Assembly (NCBI RefSeq): GCF_002749895.1
Contig: NZ_NBUS01000035.1
Coordinates: 1-46,885, forward strand
Source: Vibrio fujianensis
Lineage (GTDB): Bacteria; Pseudomonadota; Gammaproteobacteria; Enterobacterales; Vibrionaceae
Direction of reading: 5' to 3'
DNA length: 46,885 bases
Under the pieces are notes generated by a model that saw nothing but the letters and a program-made list of their open reading frames with translations, ran no database searches and was not told the DNA's origin. A program made the translations under genes and the position numbers. Shown in pieces: positions 15,112 to 25,200 of this stretch (its first letter is position 1; every line of letters begins with the position of its first letter).

Positions 15112-15727
15112 TACCAATCTGGAAAATTAACTGGTCAGCTCAATCCAATCTCTTTTACACATTCTTTGTACCCTATCGGTGCATTCCAAAAATCGATGCC
15201 ATGCGTGACATACCTTTTCGACAATATCGTTGTAGTTGGTGAAACTTTGGTTCGCCAAGAAATGTTGTCGTAACCAACTCCATACCTGTTCTATTGGATT
15301 GAGCTCTGGTGAATAGGGCGGCAATTTGATGATACTGACATTGTCAAACTGCTCAGCAATATCATCGGTATGCCAGCTTGCACCATCCATGATCACAACG
15401 GCATGGCGTCCTTTTATTGTCGCTTTAGAGATTTGAGCGAGGTGATTTATCATGATCTCTTTGTTGACCCAAGGCACTATGATAGCTTCACCTACCCCTC
15501 TTGCGGGGCAGACTGAGCCAAACAAATAAGCGTATGACAAATTTGGCAATTTGTGTTCGAGATTGTCCATCTTTGAAATGAGCAAGAGCCAGTAATCTCA
15601 TTTTCATCTGAATGGATTTTTGCTGACTGGCGAGCTTTTTAAAGTTGATACTATTAAGACTATTCATGATGAATGACGGTAGTAGTTAAATAGCCTTAAT
15701 TAGATCATATTTTTATTTAGATTGATA
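15112..15727. mobile_element. Internally deleted IS630-family element
   Basis: The ends are TACCAATCT (15112) and AGATTGATA (to 15727), near-perfect inverted repeats with TA at both tips, as expected for IS630 transposition into TA. At about 616 bp it is roughly half the usual IS630 length of 1.1-1.2 kb. The transposase has lost its middle. It inserted just behind the serine tRNA terminator. Confidence 0.8.
15127..15667 (-). pseudogene. IS630-family transposase, deleted and frameshifted
   Basis: Reading leftward from ATG at 15667, the N-terminal part (MNSLNSINFKKLASQQ, then LLALAHFKDGQSRTQIAKF) is the helix-turn-helix start of an IS630 transposase. Near 15545 it jumps into another frame in the C-terminal DDE domain: YLFGSVCPARGVGEAIIVPW, VVIMDGASWH with a catalytic Asp, and LPPYSPELNPIEQVWSWLR with the final Glu. 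The deletion removes roughly 130-150 codons including the first catalytic Asp. The 152-residue open frame (15127-15585) is only the surviving C-terminus. It cannot transpose on its own, but the ends could respond to a transposase from another copy. Confidence 0.85.
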
Positions 15728-15808
15728 TTACTCTATCGATACATTGAGTTAATGTCAGCCCTTATTGAAGTGGTGACTGACATTAGTATGGTTATGCTCA
15801 AGGGAGCA

Positions 15809-16813
15809 TTAAGCTCGTTGAGAGGCTTTCATTTTAAGATGATGCTTTTCTTTGTCAGAAAGAAAAGCCATTTCTAATCCATTCATTTGTGCCTGATGAA
15901 TTTGGGACGGAGTTAACCCTGCCTTATAAGCTGCAATATTATATTCATAGGGGAGCTCGATGCCTTCAACAGCAGGATCATCGGTGTTTAGACACGCTAA
16001 AATATCGTGCTCTAAAAATGATTTAATGGGATGTTGAATTAAACTGTCAACAGTACTCGTTTGTATATTGGATGTTAGACATGACTCAATACCTATTTTC
16101 TGTTTAGCGAGATAATCCATTAAGCTAGGGTCATGAATCGCTTTTACGCCATGTCCAATACGTGTTGCACCTAGTTCTCGTATAGCTTGCCACATACTTT
16201 CTGGCCCCGCAGCTTCTCCAGCATGTACTGTGACATGTAAATTGGCATCTCGGACTTGTTTAAAGTGTGTAACAAAGAGTTCGCCAGGTTGCCCTAATTC
16301 ATCTCCAGCTAGATCGACTGCAACGAAGTGTTCTTTATGGCTGAGAATCGCATTAAGTTCTTGTTGACAAGCTTCTGTACCAAAAGTTCGGCTCATGATG
16401 CCGATAAGATTAACTGAAACGTCAAAATCCCGAATTCCAGCTTTTACTCCGTCGATAACGGCTTCTACAACCCCTTGGGGGGGAAGGTTATGTTTCATCG
16501 CCATATAGTAAGGGGAAAAGCGTAGTTCCGCATAGTCTATTTGTGCATTCACTAAGTCTTCCACATTTTCATAAGCGATGCGTCGGCAAGCGTTAAGATC
16601 ACCTAACACAGCTACTCCCCAATCGAGTTTAGCAAGAAAAGCGACCAATGATGGTTCGGCTTCTACTATTTGTACGTGCGGCGTTAGCGCTTCGATGTTA
16701 TCAGCAGGGAGGGCGATATTGAATTGTTTGCCTAAGTCTAGAATGGTTTGAGTACGAATATTACCGTCTAGATGGCGATGCAGATCAGTCAATGGGATAT
16801 TTTTCGTTATCAT
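15809..16813 (-). CDS. add: Adenosine deaminase
   Basis: Cytoplasmic enzyme of 334 aa that deaminates adenosine and deoxyadenosine to inosine and deoxyinosine in purine salvage. The metal-binding HRHLDG lies at 12-17. [19 protein letters not shown] (catalytic Glu region and metal His) and TRIGHGVKA (active-site His) follow, then CLTSNIQT and CLNTDDPAV with the metal-binding Asp. Length fits bacterial Add. Its ATG at 16813 follows GGAAGAAGA. It is the first intact backbone gene after the island and lies next to ntrC, an arrangement I recall from Vibrio cholerae. A 133-base spacer separates it from glnG, so it is probably transcribed on its own. Confidence 0.93.
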   Translation of the reverse strand: MITKNIPLTDLHRHLDGNIRTQTILDLGKQFNIALPADNIEALTPHVQIVEAEPSLVAFLAKLDWGVAVLGDLNACRRIAYENVEDLVNAQIDYAELRFSPYYMAMKHNLPPQGVVEAVIDGVKAGIRDFDVSVNLIGIMSRTFGTEACQQELNAILSHKEHFVAVDLAGDELGQPGELFVTHFKQVRDANLHVTVHAGEAAGPESMWQAIRELGATRIGHGVKAIHDPSLMDYLAKQKIGIESCLTSNIQTSTVDSLIQHPIKSFLEHDILACLNTDDPAVEGIELPYEYNIAAYKAGLTPSQIHQAQMNGLEMAFLSDKEKHHLKMKASQRA

Positions 16814-16946
16814 TATCTTCTTCCAAGTCGAAATCTGTATTAAGTATAAAAATCAAAATTGACCCTGTCAGTATGAGTTATCGATAAATAGGCTAATTTG
16901 ACGGATCTCTTTCTATTCATTACGGATTATGTTGATGAATATAACC

Positions 16947-18350
16947 TCAACATAGTTCTTTCAGCTTACGAGTCAGCGTATTACGGCCCCAACCTAAAAC
17001 TTTTGCAGCTTCTTGTTTGTGGCCATTGGTATGATGTAAGGCGACTTCTAATAGAATTCGCTCAAATTCCGGTTGTGCGAGTGTAAGAAGTTCAGTTTGT
17101 CCCGCTGAGAGTGCTGCTTTGGCCCAATTTTCTAATTGCTTTTGCCAGCTATCCGTACCTTCTTGTTCGAAGGAGGGCTTTTCCGCTAGTAATTCAGGAG
17201 GAAAATCATTCGGTAGTACTTCTGTTCCGCTGGCCATCACTGTCAACCAGCGACACATATTTTCTAATTGTCTTACATTTCCAGGCCATTCTAGACGGTT
17301 AAGTATCTCAATACTTTTAGGATGTAGCGTTTTCATCTCTACACCTAGTTCTGTTGCCGCAAGTGCAAGGAAGTGTTTTGTTAACTTTTCAATATCTTGA
17401 CGACGTTCTCTCAGTGCTGGAATCTGAATACGTATGACATTCAGTCGATGAAAGAGATCTTCACGAAACTTGCCTTGGTGTACGAGTTTTTCAAGATGTT
17501 GGTGTGTAGCGGCAACAATTCGTACATCGACTTTGATCGCTGAATGGCCGCCAACGCGATAAAACTGACCATCGGCTAAAACACGCAAGAGACGAGTTTG
17601 TATATCAAGAGGCATATCACCGATTTCATCTAAGAAAAGTGTACCGCCATTAGCTTGTTCAAATCGACCTTGTCGTACATGGTTAGCACCTGTAAAAGCC
17701 CCCTTTTCATGCCCAAATAATTCAGATTCAATTAAATCTTTTGGAATGGCGGCCATATTTAAAGCGATGAATGGTTTTTGGGCTCTAGGACTATGTCGGT
17801 GTAACGCATGGGCGACTAACTCTTTGCCTGTTCCTGATTCTCCATTAATTAATACTGATATTGAAGAGCGGGAAAGACGTCCGATAGCACGAAAAACTTC
17901 TTGCATTGCAGGAGCTTCACCGATGATTTCAGGGGCATGGTAGGGGATGTTTTGCTGTTTTGAGTGTTCTTTACGTTGTTCATAACTATGAGCAATTGCA
18001 CGCTCAGCTAAAGTAACAGCTTCGTCAACATCAAAGGGCTTCGCCAAGTATTCAAAAGCACCTTTTTGATAGGCATTTACGGCTGCATCAAGGTCTGAAT
18101 GAGCGGTCATGATGATGACAGGAAGTTCAGGTGTACGAGAGTGAATTTGATTGAGCAGTTCAATACCATCAATACCAGGCATGCGAATATCTGAAATCAA
18201 TACATCGGGAGTTTCCCGTTCTAATGCCATGAGAACACTTTCTGCATCAGTAAACGTCTCACATTTTATATTGGCCGATGATAGGGTTTTTTCCATCACC
18301 CAGCGTATAGCGCTGTCATCATCGACAACCCAGACATATCCTTTACTCAT
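16947..18350 (-). CDS. glnG: Nitrogen regulation response regulator NtrC
   Basis: Sigma-54-dependent activator of 467 aa. The receiver domain (1-120) has the acidic pocket at Asp10-Asp12, phospho-acceptor Asp54 (ISDIRMPG) and Lys near 104. The AAA+ domain carries GESGTGKE (Walker A), GAFTGA (sigma-54 contact) and GGTLFLDEIGDM (Walker B). The C-terminus is a Fis-type helix-turn-helix (NGHKQEAAKVLGWGRNTLTRKLKEL). Phosphorylated NtrC binds TGCACC-N5-GGTGCA sites and activates glnA and other nitrogen genes. It lies 39 bases after its kinase gene, so the two form one operon, and matching operators are found upstream of both glnL and glnA. Confidence 0.97.
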   Translation of the reverse strand: MSKGYVWVVDDDSAIRWVMEKTLSSANIKCETFTDAESVLMALERETPDVLISDIRMPGIDGIELLNQIHSRTPELPVIIMTAHSDLDAAVNAYQKGAFEYLAKPFDVDEAVTLAERAIAHSYEQRKEHSKQQNIPYHAPEIIGEAPAMQEVFRAIGRLSRSSISVLINGESGTGKELVAHALHRHSPRAQKPFIALNMAAIPKDLIESELFGHEKGAFTGANHVRQGRFEQANGGTLFLDEIGDMPLDIQTRLLRVLADGQFYRVGGHSAIKVDVRIVAATHQHLEKLVHQGKFREDLFHRLNVIRIQIPALRERRQDIEKLTKHFLALAATELGVEMKTLHPKSIEILNRLEWPGNVRQLENMCRWLTVMASGTEVLPNDFPPELLAEKPSFEQEGTDSWQKQLENWAKAALSAGQTELLTLAQPEFERILLEVALHHTNGHKQEAAKVLGWGRNTLTRKLKELC

Positions 18351-18389
18351 GACTTTCTCCCCGAACAGCCGCTTATTATTAGTGATAAT

Positions 18390-19436
18390 TTAAATAGGCA
18401 AATAAATAGTGAATGTGGTTCTTCCAGGCCAACTTTCGACTTCAATTTTCCCATTGTGTTGATCGATAAGGTTTTGTGAAATGGATAACCCAAGCCCGGT
18501 TCCTCCTTCTCGGCCACTCACCATGGGATAAAAAAGCGTATCTTGTAGTTCTAATGGAATACCTGGCCCATTATCAATAATCTCAATTCTGGCAACCAGT
18601 TTATGTCGTTGGCCATGAATATTCGCTTGGTGAACCGTTCGGGTACGTAGCGTAATATGACCATTGGGTTGTTGGGATAAAATTTGTGCGGCATTACTGA
18701 CGATATTGAGTAGTGCTTGTTCAATTTGGTCGGTATCCATTAATAATTCAGGTAGACTTGGATCGTAGTCACGTTCAATCGTTAATGTGTTTTTAGTATC
18801 GAGCGTTACCAGCTGGCGAACTTTTTCTAGGATGAGGTGTAAATTTTCGAGTTTTTTCTTCCCCGGTTTTTGTGGGCCAAGTAAGCGATCGACTAATGTT
18901 CTTAAACGGTCAGCTTGCTCAATAATAATGTGTGTGTATTCTACTAAACTTGGGTCTGGTAGCATTCGCTCCAGTAGTTGAGCCGCTCCGCGTAATCCTC
19001 CTAGTGGGTTTTTTATTTCATGGGCGAGGCTTCGAACCAACAGCTTGGCGGCCTGTTGCTGGGCGTGTTGGTTAAGTTCTTGGGTCAGTCGTCGTTGCTG
19101 GCCGATTTTCCTCATTTCAACCAATAACATTAGCTCTTTTTTCCAAGTTAATGGACTCACCGTTACTTCTAGCATCAACGGTTTTCCATCCACCACAAAA
19201 GTGACATCACTGTCGGTAATGCTCTGCCCACTTTGCAGTGGTTGCGATAATAATGCCAAGTCCATCGAGGCATGTTGAACAAGCTTGGATAAGGGTTGGT
19301 TGATGATGCGCTTCGCACTTTGGGCAAACAGTTGTTCTGCGGCAGGGTTGGCGCAACGGACGCACAAGGTTTCATCCAGCATCAATGTGGCGGTTACAAT
19401 GTGATTTAATATTGTTGCACTTAATTCTGCACTCAC
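18390..19436 (-). CDS. glnL: Nitrogen regulation sensor kinase/phosphatase NtrB
   Basis: Cytoplasmic histidine kinase of 348 aa that phosphorylates NtrC under nitrogen limitation and dephosphorylates it when PII is bound. It has an N-terminal PAS domain (about 8-110), a dimerisation/phospho-acceptor helix with His139 (LAHEIKNPLGGLRGA), an N box with NIVSNAAQ, DNGPGIP (G1) and GTGLGLSI (G2). There are no membrane segments, as expected for NtrB. The gene is upstream of glnG in one operon, and an NtrC operator sits 25 bases before its ATG, which points to feedback control. Confidence 0.96.
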   Translation of the reverse strand: MSAELSATILNHIVTATLMLDETLCVRCANPAAEQLFAQSAKRIINQPLSKLVQHASMDLALLSQPLQSGQSITDSDVTFVVDGKPLMLEVTVSPLTWKKELMLLVEMRKIGQQRRLTQELNQHAQQQAAKLLVRSLAHEIKNPLGGLRGAAQLLERMLPDPSLVEYTHIIIEQADRLRTLVDRLLGPQKPGKKKLENLHLILEKVRQLVTLDTKNTLTIERDYDPSLPELLMDTDQIEQALLNIVSNAAQILSQQPNGHITLRTRTVHQANIHGQRHKLVARIEIIDNGPGIPLELQDTLFYPMVSGREGGTGLGLSISQNLIDQHNGKIEVESWPGRTTFTIYLPI

Positions 19437-19460
19437 AAGTCACCCTGTTTTATCTGTCTT

Positions 19461-19477
19461 TGCACCGATTTGGTGCA
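19461..19477. promoter_or_regulatory. NtrC operator upstream of glnL
   Basis: TGCACC-GATTT-GGTGCA is a perfect match to the NtrC consensus TGCACY-N5-GGTGCA. It lies 25-41 bases upstream of the glnL start, where bound NtrC could repress a local promoter, as known for the E. coli glnL promoter. Confidence 0.88.
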
Positions 19478-19558
19478 TTAGCTTAACCAGTATGGCGCAA
19501 CGAAACATAAAAACAAAGTGTGATGCTCAACGCTGGAAGAAATTTCTTCTTTAACTCA

Positions 19559-20101
19559 CTAATTAACTGAGGCGCGATGTAAATGTACCGTTACAACTTT
19601 TGATGATGCAATAATCTTGCCGTTTGTTAGTGCTTGGATCATAAAAAGATGAGTTCCTCGATCGATGTTTTTTAGTTCCCATCGAGGTTGCGTGGTTGGT
19701 GCACCGTAAGGCTTATTGTTCATCAGTAATTGTAAGTGCTCGCTTACTTTTAACATTCTATTTAATTTTATCTCGATATTTATTTCTCCCTTATTGCTGC
19801 GAATGGTTTGTTCTTGAGTTGGATGGATGATGTCGATCGTTAATTCAGGTAGCGGGATTGGTTTTTTTTCTATGACAGATTCTTCTGTTGGCGGATTGAT
19901 GGGAACCGGCTCTTCAAATTTTGGATCGGGAGCTGCAGCGTCATAATCTGGAAGAGAGATCGTTTGAGCCGTTGAATCTTGTGGAAAATCGCTGAAGTGC
20001 ACTACGCCATGTTCATCCTCCCAAACATATGCGTTTCCGGCATAAACATTTAGAGTAAATAAAAGGATAAACAGTAAATAAACTCTGGAAGACCATTTCA
20101 T
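19559..20101 (-). CDS. DUF4124-domain exported protein
   Basis: This 180-aa secreted or periplasmic protein of unknown function lies between glnA and glnL, as in other vibrios. Residues 1-21 are a signal peptide (LLFILLFTLNVYA before GNAYVW). Residues 22-60 match DUF4124 (YVWEDEHGVVHFSDFPQD). A proline-rich linker (about 60-90) follows, and then a beta-rich domain (90-175) ending in the hydrophilic tail LHRASVN. A nitrogen-related role is suggested only by position. It has an ATG at 20101 preceded by GAGGTGAG. Confidence 0.8.
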   Translation of the reverse strand: MKWSSRVYLLFILLFTLNVYAGNAYVWEDEHGVVHFSDFPQDSTAQTISLPDYDAAAPDPKFEEPVPINPPTEESVIEKKPIPLPELTIDIIHPTQEQTIRSNKGEINIEIKLNRMLKVSEHLQLLMNNKPYGAPTTQPRWELKNIDRGTHLFMIQALTNGKIIASSKVVTVHLHRASVN

Positions 20102-20205
20102 AACTCACCTCAATATGAGCGCGTTAAGTAAGGGAAGCGTAAGACGTAAGAGTGTCCTAGTATGTAACCATCATGTTAAATCGAAGCGAGTTAAACCCCA
20201 ATAGA

Positions 20206-20234
20206 GAAAAGGCCCGCCTGCGAGGCGAGCCTAA
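20206..20234 (-). terminator. glnA terminator
   Basis: On the minus strand AGGCTCGCCT-CGC-AGGCGGGCCT is followed by TTTTCT. The GC-rich stem starts about 40 bases after the glnA stop and separates glnA from the DUF4124 gene and glnLG. Confidence 0.85.
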
Positions 20235-20274
20235 ATTTATTGTGCAAAAAGAATGGTTTTCCACAAAATGAGAT

Positions 20275-21684
20275 TTATACCGAATAGTAAAGTTCAAACT
20301 CGAGTGGATGAACGGCCATGTTAATACGTTCAACATCTTTTGATTTCAGATGGATATAAGAGTTGATGAAATCATCGGAGAAAACACCCCCAGCAGTAAG
20401 AAATTCTCGATCTTCATCTAGATTCTGTAATGCCTGCTGTAATGATTCTGCAACCGTTGGAATTTCTGCTGCTTCTTCTGCAGGAAGGTCGTATAAGTCT
20501 TTATCCATGGCATCGCCTGGGTGGATCTTATTTTTGATGCCATCAAGACCCGCCATAAGTAATGCAGCAAAAGCAAGGTATGGGTTTGCTGCAGGATCGG
20601 GGAAACGGACTTCTACGCGACGAGCTTTTGCGCTTGGTACAATAGGAATACGGATAGAAGCACTACGGTTACGCGCAGAGTAGGCCAGCATGACTGGAGC
20701 TTCAAAGCCAGGAACTAAACGCTTATAAGAGTTGGTGGATGGGTTGGTGAACGCATTCAGTGCACGAGCATGTTTGATGATACCACCAATGTAGTACAGT
20801 GCCGTTTCAGACAGACCGCCATATTTATCACCAGCAAAGAGGTTGACACCGTCTTTTGCCAGTGATTGGTGAACATGCATACCGCTGCCGTTATCACCGA
20901 CTAAGGGTTTAGGCATGAAGGTTGCTGTTTTACCGAATGCATGAGCAACGTTATGAACCACGTACTTATAGATTTGGATTTCATCTGCTTTTGTGGTTAA
21001 TGTATTGAAACGAGTAGCGATTTCATTTTGGCCTGCCGTGGCGACTTCGTGGTGGTGTGCTTCAACCACTAGCCCCATCTCTTCCATGATCAAACACATT
21101 GCACTACGAATGTCTTGCGATGAGTCAACTGGAGCGACTGGAAAATAACCGCCTTTCACGCCTGGACGGTGGCCCTTGTTACCGTCTTCGTAGTCAGATC
21201 CGGTATTCCATGCGGCTTCGACGTCATCAATTTTAAAGAAAGAACCTGACATATTGGTTGCAAATTTGACATCATCAAACAGGAAGAATTCTGGTTCAGG
21301 CCCAACAAGAACCGTATCGGCAATTCCTGTTGAACGCATATAATCTTCCGCACGTTTAGCAATTGAGCGAGGATCGCGATCATAGCCTTGCATTGTTGCT
21401 GGCTCTAGAATGTCACAACGAATATTGACGGTGGCATCGTCTGTAAATGGATCAAGTACGGCAGATGAGGCGTCTGGCATCATGACCATGTCTGATTCAT
21501 TGATACCTTTCCAGCCAGCAACGGATGAACCATCGAACATTTTTCCTTCTTCGAAGAAGTCTGCGTCGATTTGGTGAGCAGGAATTGAGATGTGTTGCTC
21601 TTTACCTTTCGTGTCGGTGAAGCGTAGGTCAACAAACTTAACTTCGTTTTCTTGGATCAGCGATAGAACGTTTTCTACTGACAT
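20275..21684 (-). CDS. glnA: Glutamine synthetase type I
   Basis: Cytoplasmic enzyme of 469 aa that condenses ammonia and glutamate with ATP; it forms a dodecamer and is the main assimilation route at low ammonia. Visible landmarks are [18 protein letters not shown] (N-terminal beta-grasp region), the metal- and substrate-binding [27 protein letters not shown], and [35 protein letters not shown] is the ATP/glutamate segment with the conserved Arg. [13 protein letters not shown] is the adenylylation loop with its Tyr, so GlnE control is expected. Length equals the E. coli enzyme. The upstream region carries NtrC sites and a sigma-54 promoter. ATG at 21684 follows GGAGGTTATCC. Confidence 0.98.
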   Translation of the reverse strand: MSVENVLSLIQENEVKFVDLRFTDTKGKEQHISIPAHQIDADFFEEGKMFDGSSVAGWKGINESDMVMMPDASSAVLDPFTDDATVNIRCDILEPATMQGYDRDPRSIAKRAEDYMRSTGIADTVLVGPEPEFFLFDDVKFATNMSGSFFKIDDVEAAWNTGSDYEDGNKGHRPGVKGGYFPVAPVDSSQDIRSAMCLIMEEMGLVVEAHHHEVATAGQNEIATRFNTLTTKADEIQIYKYVVHNVAHAFGKTATFMPKPLVGDNGSGMHVHQSLAKDGVNLFAGDKYGGLSETALYYIGGIIKHARALNAFTNPSTNSYKRLVPGFEAPVMLAYSARNRSASIRIPIVPSAKARRVEVRFPDPAANPYLAFAALLMAGLDGIKNKIHPGDAMDKDLYDLPAEEAAEIPTVAESLQQALQNLDEDREFLTAGGVFSDDFINSYIHLKSKDVERINMAVHPLEFELYYSV

Positions 21685-21788
21685 CTTGGATAACCTCCAG
21701 TGTTAATAAAGCGGTTTGGGCTCGAATCAAAATGAAATCTGCATAGATTAATGCTTTTATTATGACTTAATCGATGCGATTTAATTAC

Positions 21789-21804
21789 AGCGATAATCGT
21801 GCCA
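21789..21804 (-). promoter_or_regulatory. Sigma-54 promoter of glnA
   Basis: The minus strand reads TGGCACG-ATTA-TCGCT, matching TGGCACG-N4-TTGCW with one mismatch and exact GG-GC spacing. Transcription would start near 21778, giving a leader of about 94 bases to the glnA ATG. Confidence 0.85.
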
Positions 21805-21854
21805 ACTTATTAATGTCCATAAAATCAATTGATTGTGTGATTTTGTCTTATCTT

Positions 21855-21903
21855 GGTGCATACCAATGCACCGCTATGATCCACCAATGCACCAATTTGG
21901 TGC
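21855..21903. promoter_or_regulatory. NtrC enhancer sites of glnA
   Basis: TGCACC-AATTT-GGTGC (21888-21903) is a near-perfect NtrC site. Nearby GGTGCA and TGCACC (21855-21860 and 21867-21872) form a second group of half sites in outward orientation, and another TGCACC half is shared between them. They lie 60-115 bases upstream of the sigma-54 element, the usual enhancer distance. Confidence 0.8.
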
Positions 21904-22186
21904 TTTTATGTCGTTGGTATGCACCAGTTTCTCGCAAAGACACTTCATTCAGCCGACTATTTGTGGTCTTGTCAATCTGGATTTGTCGTGTTTGATGAAG
22001 GTTTGTATTAAATGAAATTGGCGACTAATCTTTAACAAGATAAAATTGGCTGAGATAGATCACATTTTTCTAGGTTTTTTGCCAGAATCTGGTACATTAT
22101 TGACCATTTTTTTAACCGAAATTTAGGCTACGTTTTTGCACTCCCGTAAAAATGAGCTCTTTGTGTAATAAGTGAAGCAAAACTCC
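21904..22186. other. glnA-typA intergenic remainder
   Basis: This is the rest of the roughly 500-base divergent region. No gene is supported; two open frames here (starting at 21774 and 21833) run through the NtrC sites and look non-coding. The typA promoter must lie here, but I cannot fix a clear -35/-10 pair. Confidence 0.5.
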
Positions 22187-24016
22187 ATGGCTACTCCACA
22201 GATTGAAAAACTAAGAAATATCGCGATTATCGCGCACGTTGACCACGGCAAAACGACCTTGGTAGATAAACTACTCCAGCAGTCGGGTACGTTAGAGTCT
22301 CGTGGTGACATCGAAGAGCGAGTCATGGACTCGAACGATATCGAAAAAGAACGTGGTATCACCATCTTGGCAAAAAATACCGCAATTAACTGGAACGGTT
22401 ATAGGATTAACATCGTTGATACTCCTGGACACGCTGACTTCGGTGGTGAAGTTGAGCGTATTATGTCTATGGTAGATTGCGTTTGCTTAATCGTTGATGC
22501 CGTTGATGGCCCAATGCCACAAACTCGTTTTGTGACACAAAAAGCCTTTGCTCATGGCTTAAAGCCGATTGTCGTTATCAATAAAATTGACCGTCCTGGC
22601 GCGCGTCCTGATTGGGTTATGGATCAAGTGTTTGATCTCTTTGATAACCTAGGAGCAAGTGATGAGCAACTGGATTTCCAAGTGGTTTATGCTTCAGCAT
22701 TAAATGGCTGGGCGACCTTGGAAGAAGGCGAAACTGGCGAAAATATGGAGCCCTTGTTCCAAGCGATTGTGGATAATGTTGAGCCTCCACAAGTTGATCT
22801 TGATGGCCCATTACAAATGCAGATCTCTCAGCTCGATTACAGCTCATATGTTGGCGTTATCGGTGTGGGGCGTGTTACGCGTGGTACAGTTAAAGCCAAT
22901 CAACAAGTCACCATTGTTTCTGCTGATGGTAAAAAACGGAATGGTAAAGTTGGTACGGTATTGGGTTATCTTGGTTTGCAACGTTCAGAAACCGAACAAG
23001 CGACAGCGGGTGATATCGTTGCGATTACGGGGCTGGGTGAACTAAAAATTTCTGATACGATCTGTGATGTGAATGCAGTGGAAGCGCTAAAACCATTGAG
23101 TGTTGATGAGCCGACTGTGACTATGACCTTCCAAGTCAACACCTCACCATTTGCCGGTAAAGAAGGCAAATTTGTGACTTCACGTAATATTCTAGAACGT
23201 TTGGAAAAAGAATTGGTGCACAACGTAGCACTGCGTGTAGAGCAAACCGATGATCCAGATAAATTCCGTGTTTCTGGCCGTGGTGAATTGCATCTTTCGA
23301 TTTTAATCGAGAATATGCGTCGTGAAGGCTTTGAATTGGCTGTTTCTCGTCCGGAAGTTATTTTGAAAGAAGAGAATGGTCAACTGATGGAACCGTTTGA
23401 AACGGTGACGATTGATGTCATGGAAGAGCATCAAGGCGGTATCATGGAGAAAATTGGCTTACGTAAAGGTGAGCTAAAAGATATGTCTCCAGATGGTAAA
23501 GGCCGAGTTCGTCTAGATTTTATCATGCCTTCACGTGGTTTGATTGGTTTCCAAACCGAGTTTATGACCCTCACTTCAGGTTCTGGTTTGCTTTATCATA
23601 CTTTTGATCACTATGGCCCACATAAAGGTGGTGATATTGGTCAGCGTATGAATGGTGTTTTGATCTCAAATGCGACAGGTAAAGCGTTAACCTACGCTTT
23701 GTTTAATCTACAAGAGCGTGGCCGTCTATTTACTGAGCATGCGGATGAAGTGTATGAAGGTCAGATCGTGGGAATTCATAACCGTTCAAACGATTTAACC
23801 GTTAACTGTCTGAAAGGTAAGCAACTGACTAACGTTCGTGCATCAGGAACTGATGAAGCTCAAGTGTTGACTCCAGCGATTAAATACACGCTTGAACAAG
23901 CTTTAGAGTTTATTGATGACGACGAGTTGGTTGAAGTTACACCGAAAAGTATCCGTATTCGTAAGAAACACCTGACTGAAAACGATCGTAAACGTGCGGC
24001 GCGTGACAATAAATAA
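22187..24016 (+). CDS. typA: Ribosome-associated GTPase TypA/BipA
   Basis: Translational GTPase of 609 aa that binds ribosomes and helps 50S assembly, especially at low temperature and under stress. The G domain has [15 protein letters not shown] (G1), [20 protein letters not shown] with the switch I Thr, [14 protein letters not shown] (G3) and [13 protein letters not shown] (G4, NKID). Elongation-factor-like beta barrel (about 205-300), domain III, and a C-terminal TypA-specific domain ([20 protein letters not shown], basic tail [16 protein letters not shown]) follow. ATG at 22187 (MATPQIEKL) is preferred over the GTG at 22172: AAGTGAAG precedes it and the length matches E. coli. It is divergent from glnA. 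Confidence 0.97.
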   Translation: MATPQIEKLRNIAIIAHVDHGKTTLVDKLLQQSGTLESRGDIEERVMDSNDIEKERGITILAKNTAINWNGYRINIVDTPGHADFGGEVERIMSMVDCVCLIVDAVDGPMPQTRFVTQKAFAHGLKPIVVINKIDRPGARPDWVMDQVFDLFDNLGASDEQLDFQVVYASALNGWATLEEGETGENMEPLFQAIVDNVEPPQVDLDGPLQMQISQLDYSSYVGVIGVGRVTRGTVKANQQVTIVSADGKKRNGKVGTVLGYLGLQRSETEQATAGDIVAITGLGELKISDTICDVNAVEALKPLSVDEPTVTMTFQVNTSPFAGKEGKFVTSRNILERLEKELVHNVALRVEQTDDPDKFRVSGRGELHLSILIENMRREGFELAVSRPEVILKEENGQLMEPFETVTIDVMEEHQGGIMEKIGLRKGELKDMSPDGKGRVRLDFIMPSRGLIGFQTEFMTLTSGSGLLYHTFDHYGPHKGGDIGQRMNGVLISNATGKALTYALFNLQERGRLFTEHADEVYEGQIVGIHNRSNDLTVNCLKGKQLTNVRASGTDEAQVLTPAIKYTLEQALEFIDDDELVEVTPKSIRIRKKHLTENDRKRAARDNK

Positions 24017-24020
24017 TCAC

Positions 24021-24146
24021 TATACCCAAACAACTTGAAGTGGCAGGTAGGCGGTAAGTGAGTGAACTCCCGTGAGCATAGACAGGCGATGTGATTGGGG
24101 TGAACGAACATAGCCACCCCCTGTAGCTTCAAGTAGGAAAGGTATA
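24021..24146. repeat. ERIC-type intergenic repeat
   Basis: This is a 126-base imperfect palindrome with complementary ends (TATACC...AACTTGAAG and CTTCAAGTAGGAAAGGTATA). The internal segments GTGATTGGGGTGAACG and GTGAGTGAACTCCCGTGAGC resemble the classic ERIC primer-site sequences. Length agrees with the 127-bp ERIC element known from enterobacteria and vibrios. It lies immediately downstream of typA and could form a long RNA hairpin. Confidence 0.85.
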
Positions 24147-24159
24147 AATGGGATTATTT

Positions 24160-24198
24160 AGCCCTTGGCTGTAATGGTTAAGGGCTTTTTTATTTTTT
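24160..24198 (+). terminator. Terminator after typA
   Basis: AGCCCTT (24160-24166) and AAGGGCT (24180-24186) pair, followed by TTTTTATTTTTT. It lies behind the ERIC repeat and ends the typA transcript. Confidence 0.85.
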
Positions 24199-24285
24199 AA
24201 GGTAAGCTAGCTTATCTAGATGAGGTGTTTTCACGGTTTTTTAGTAGAATCTTCGGACGAATGAGGGATGGATAAAGGGATAAAT

Positions 24286-25200
24286 ATGCAATTAAAGCCC
24301 GTTGTTAAGCATGGCCTGCACTTTGGTCGCTACGTACTTAACCGAATGGATCACGATCGAATCAACGTCAGTGCCGGATATTTAGCTTATATTACTTTGC
24401 TATCTATTGTGCCGATGTTGACCGTTCTTCTCTCCGTACTTTCCTCATTTACGATTTTTGATAATGTGGGTGATATCATTCAGGACTTTGTGATCACTCA
24501 CTTTGTTCCTGCTGCTGGTGATGCCGTCAGTCAAGCATTGCTCGAATTTGTCAGTAATACCGGGAAAATGACGGCGGTGGGTGGTGCTTTTTTATTTATC
24601 GCAGCGCTAATGCTTATCTCCAATATTGATAAAAATTTGAATTATATTTGGCGAGTCCGTAATAAACGGCGGCCGATCTTTTCTTTTTCTATCTATTGGA
24701 TGATTTTAACCTTAGGCCCAATATTGGTTGGTACGAGTATTGCTGTCACCTCTTATATTACGTCATTAAAGCTACTCGACAGTGAAGCGCTTAGTGGTGC
24801 GTTTAATTTTTTCTTACGACGGTTGCCTTTTTTGCTTTCCCTATTTGCTTTTATTGGGCTTTATGTATTAGTACCCAATAAAAAGGTTCGTTTTGCTCAT
24901 GCTTTATCAGGGGCGTTTGTTGCGGCCATTTTATTTGAGTTAAGTAAAAAAGCCTTTGCGGTTTATATCACGCAATTTCCCTCTTATCAGTTGATCTATG
25001 GCGCATTGGCGGCTATCCCCATTTTATTTGTTTGGGTGTATTTATGTTGGTTGATCGTACTCGTGGGGGCGGAAGTCACGGCTGCTCTTGGTGAAAGCGA
25101 GCGATGGAGACAAACGACGAACATGGTAGACTCTTCAGCCCGATTAGAAAAGAAACCAGGAGAAGTGGATAGTGATCGCATTGATTCAACGAGTGAGTGA
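24286..25200 (+). CDS. yihY: YihY/BrkB-family inner membrane protein
   Basis: Integral membrane protein of 304 aa from the family once mislabelled ribonuclease BN; transport function is suspected but unproven. Six hydrophobic segments are visible (near [85 protein letters not shown] and [19 protein letters not shown]). The C-terminus is hydrophilic. ATG at 24286 follows AAGGGATAAAT and is preferred to ATG 24268. The end overlaps the dtd start by 29 bases, so the two genes are coupled. Confidence 0.9.
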   Translation: MQLKPVVKHGLHFGRYVLNRMDHDRINVSAGYLAYITLLSIVPMLTVLLSVLSSFTIFDNVGDIIQDFVITHFVPAAGDAVSQALLEFVSNTGKMTAVGGAFLFIAALMLISNIDKNLNYIWRVRNKRRPIFSFSIYWMILTLGPILVGTSIAVTSYITSLKLLDSEALSGAFNFFLRRLPFLLSLFAFIGLYVLVPNKKVRFAHALSGAFVAAILFELSKKAFAVYITQFPSYQLIYGALAAIPILFVWVYLCWLIVLVGAEVTAALGESERWRQTTNMVDSSARLEKKPGEVDSDRIDSTSE

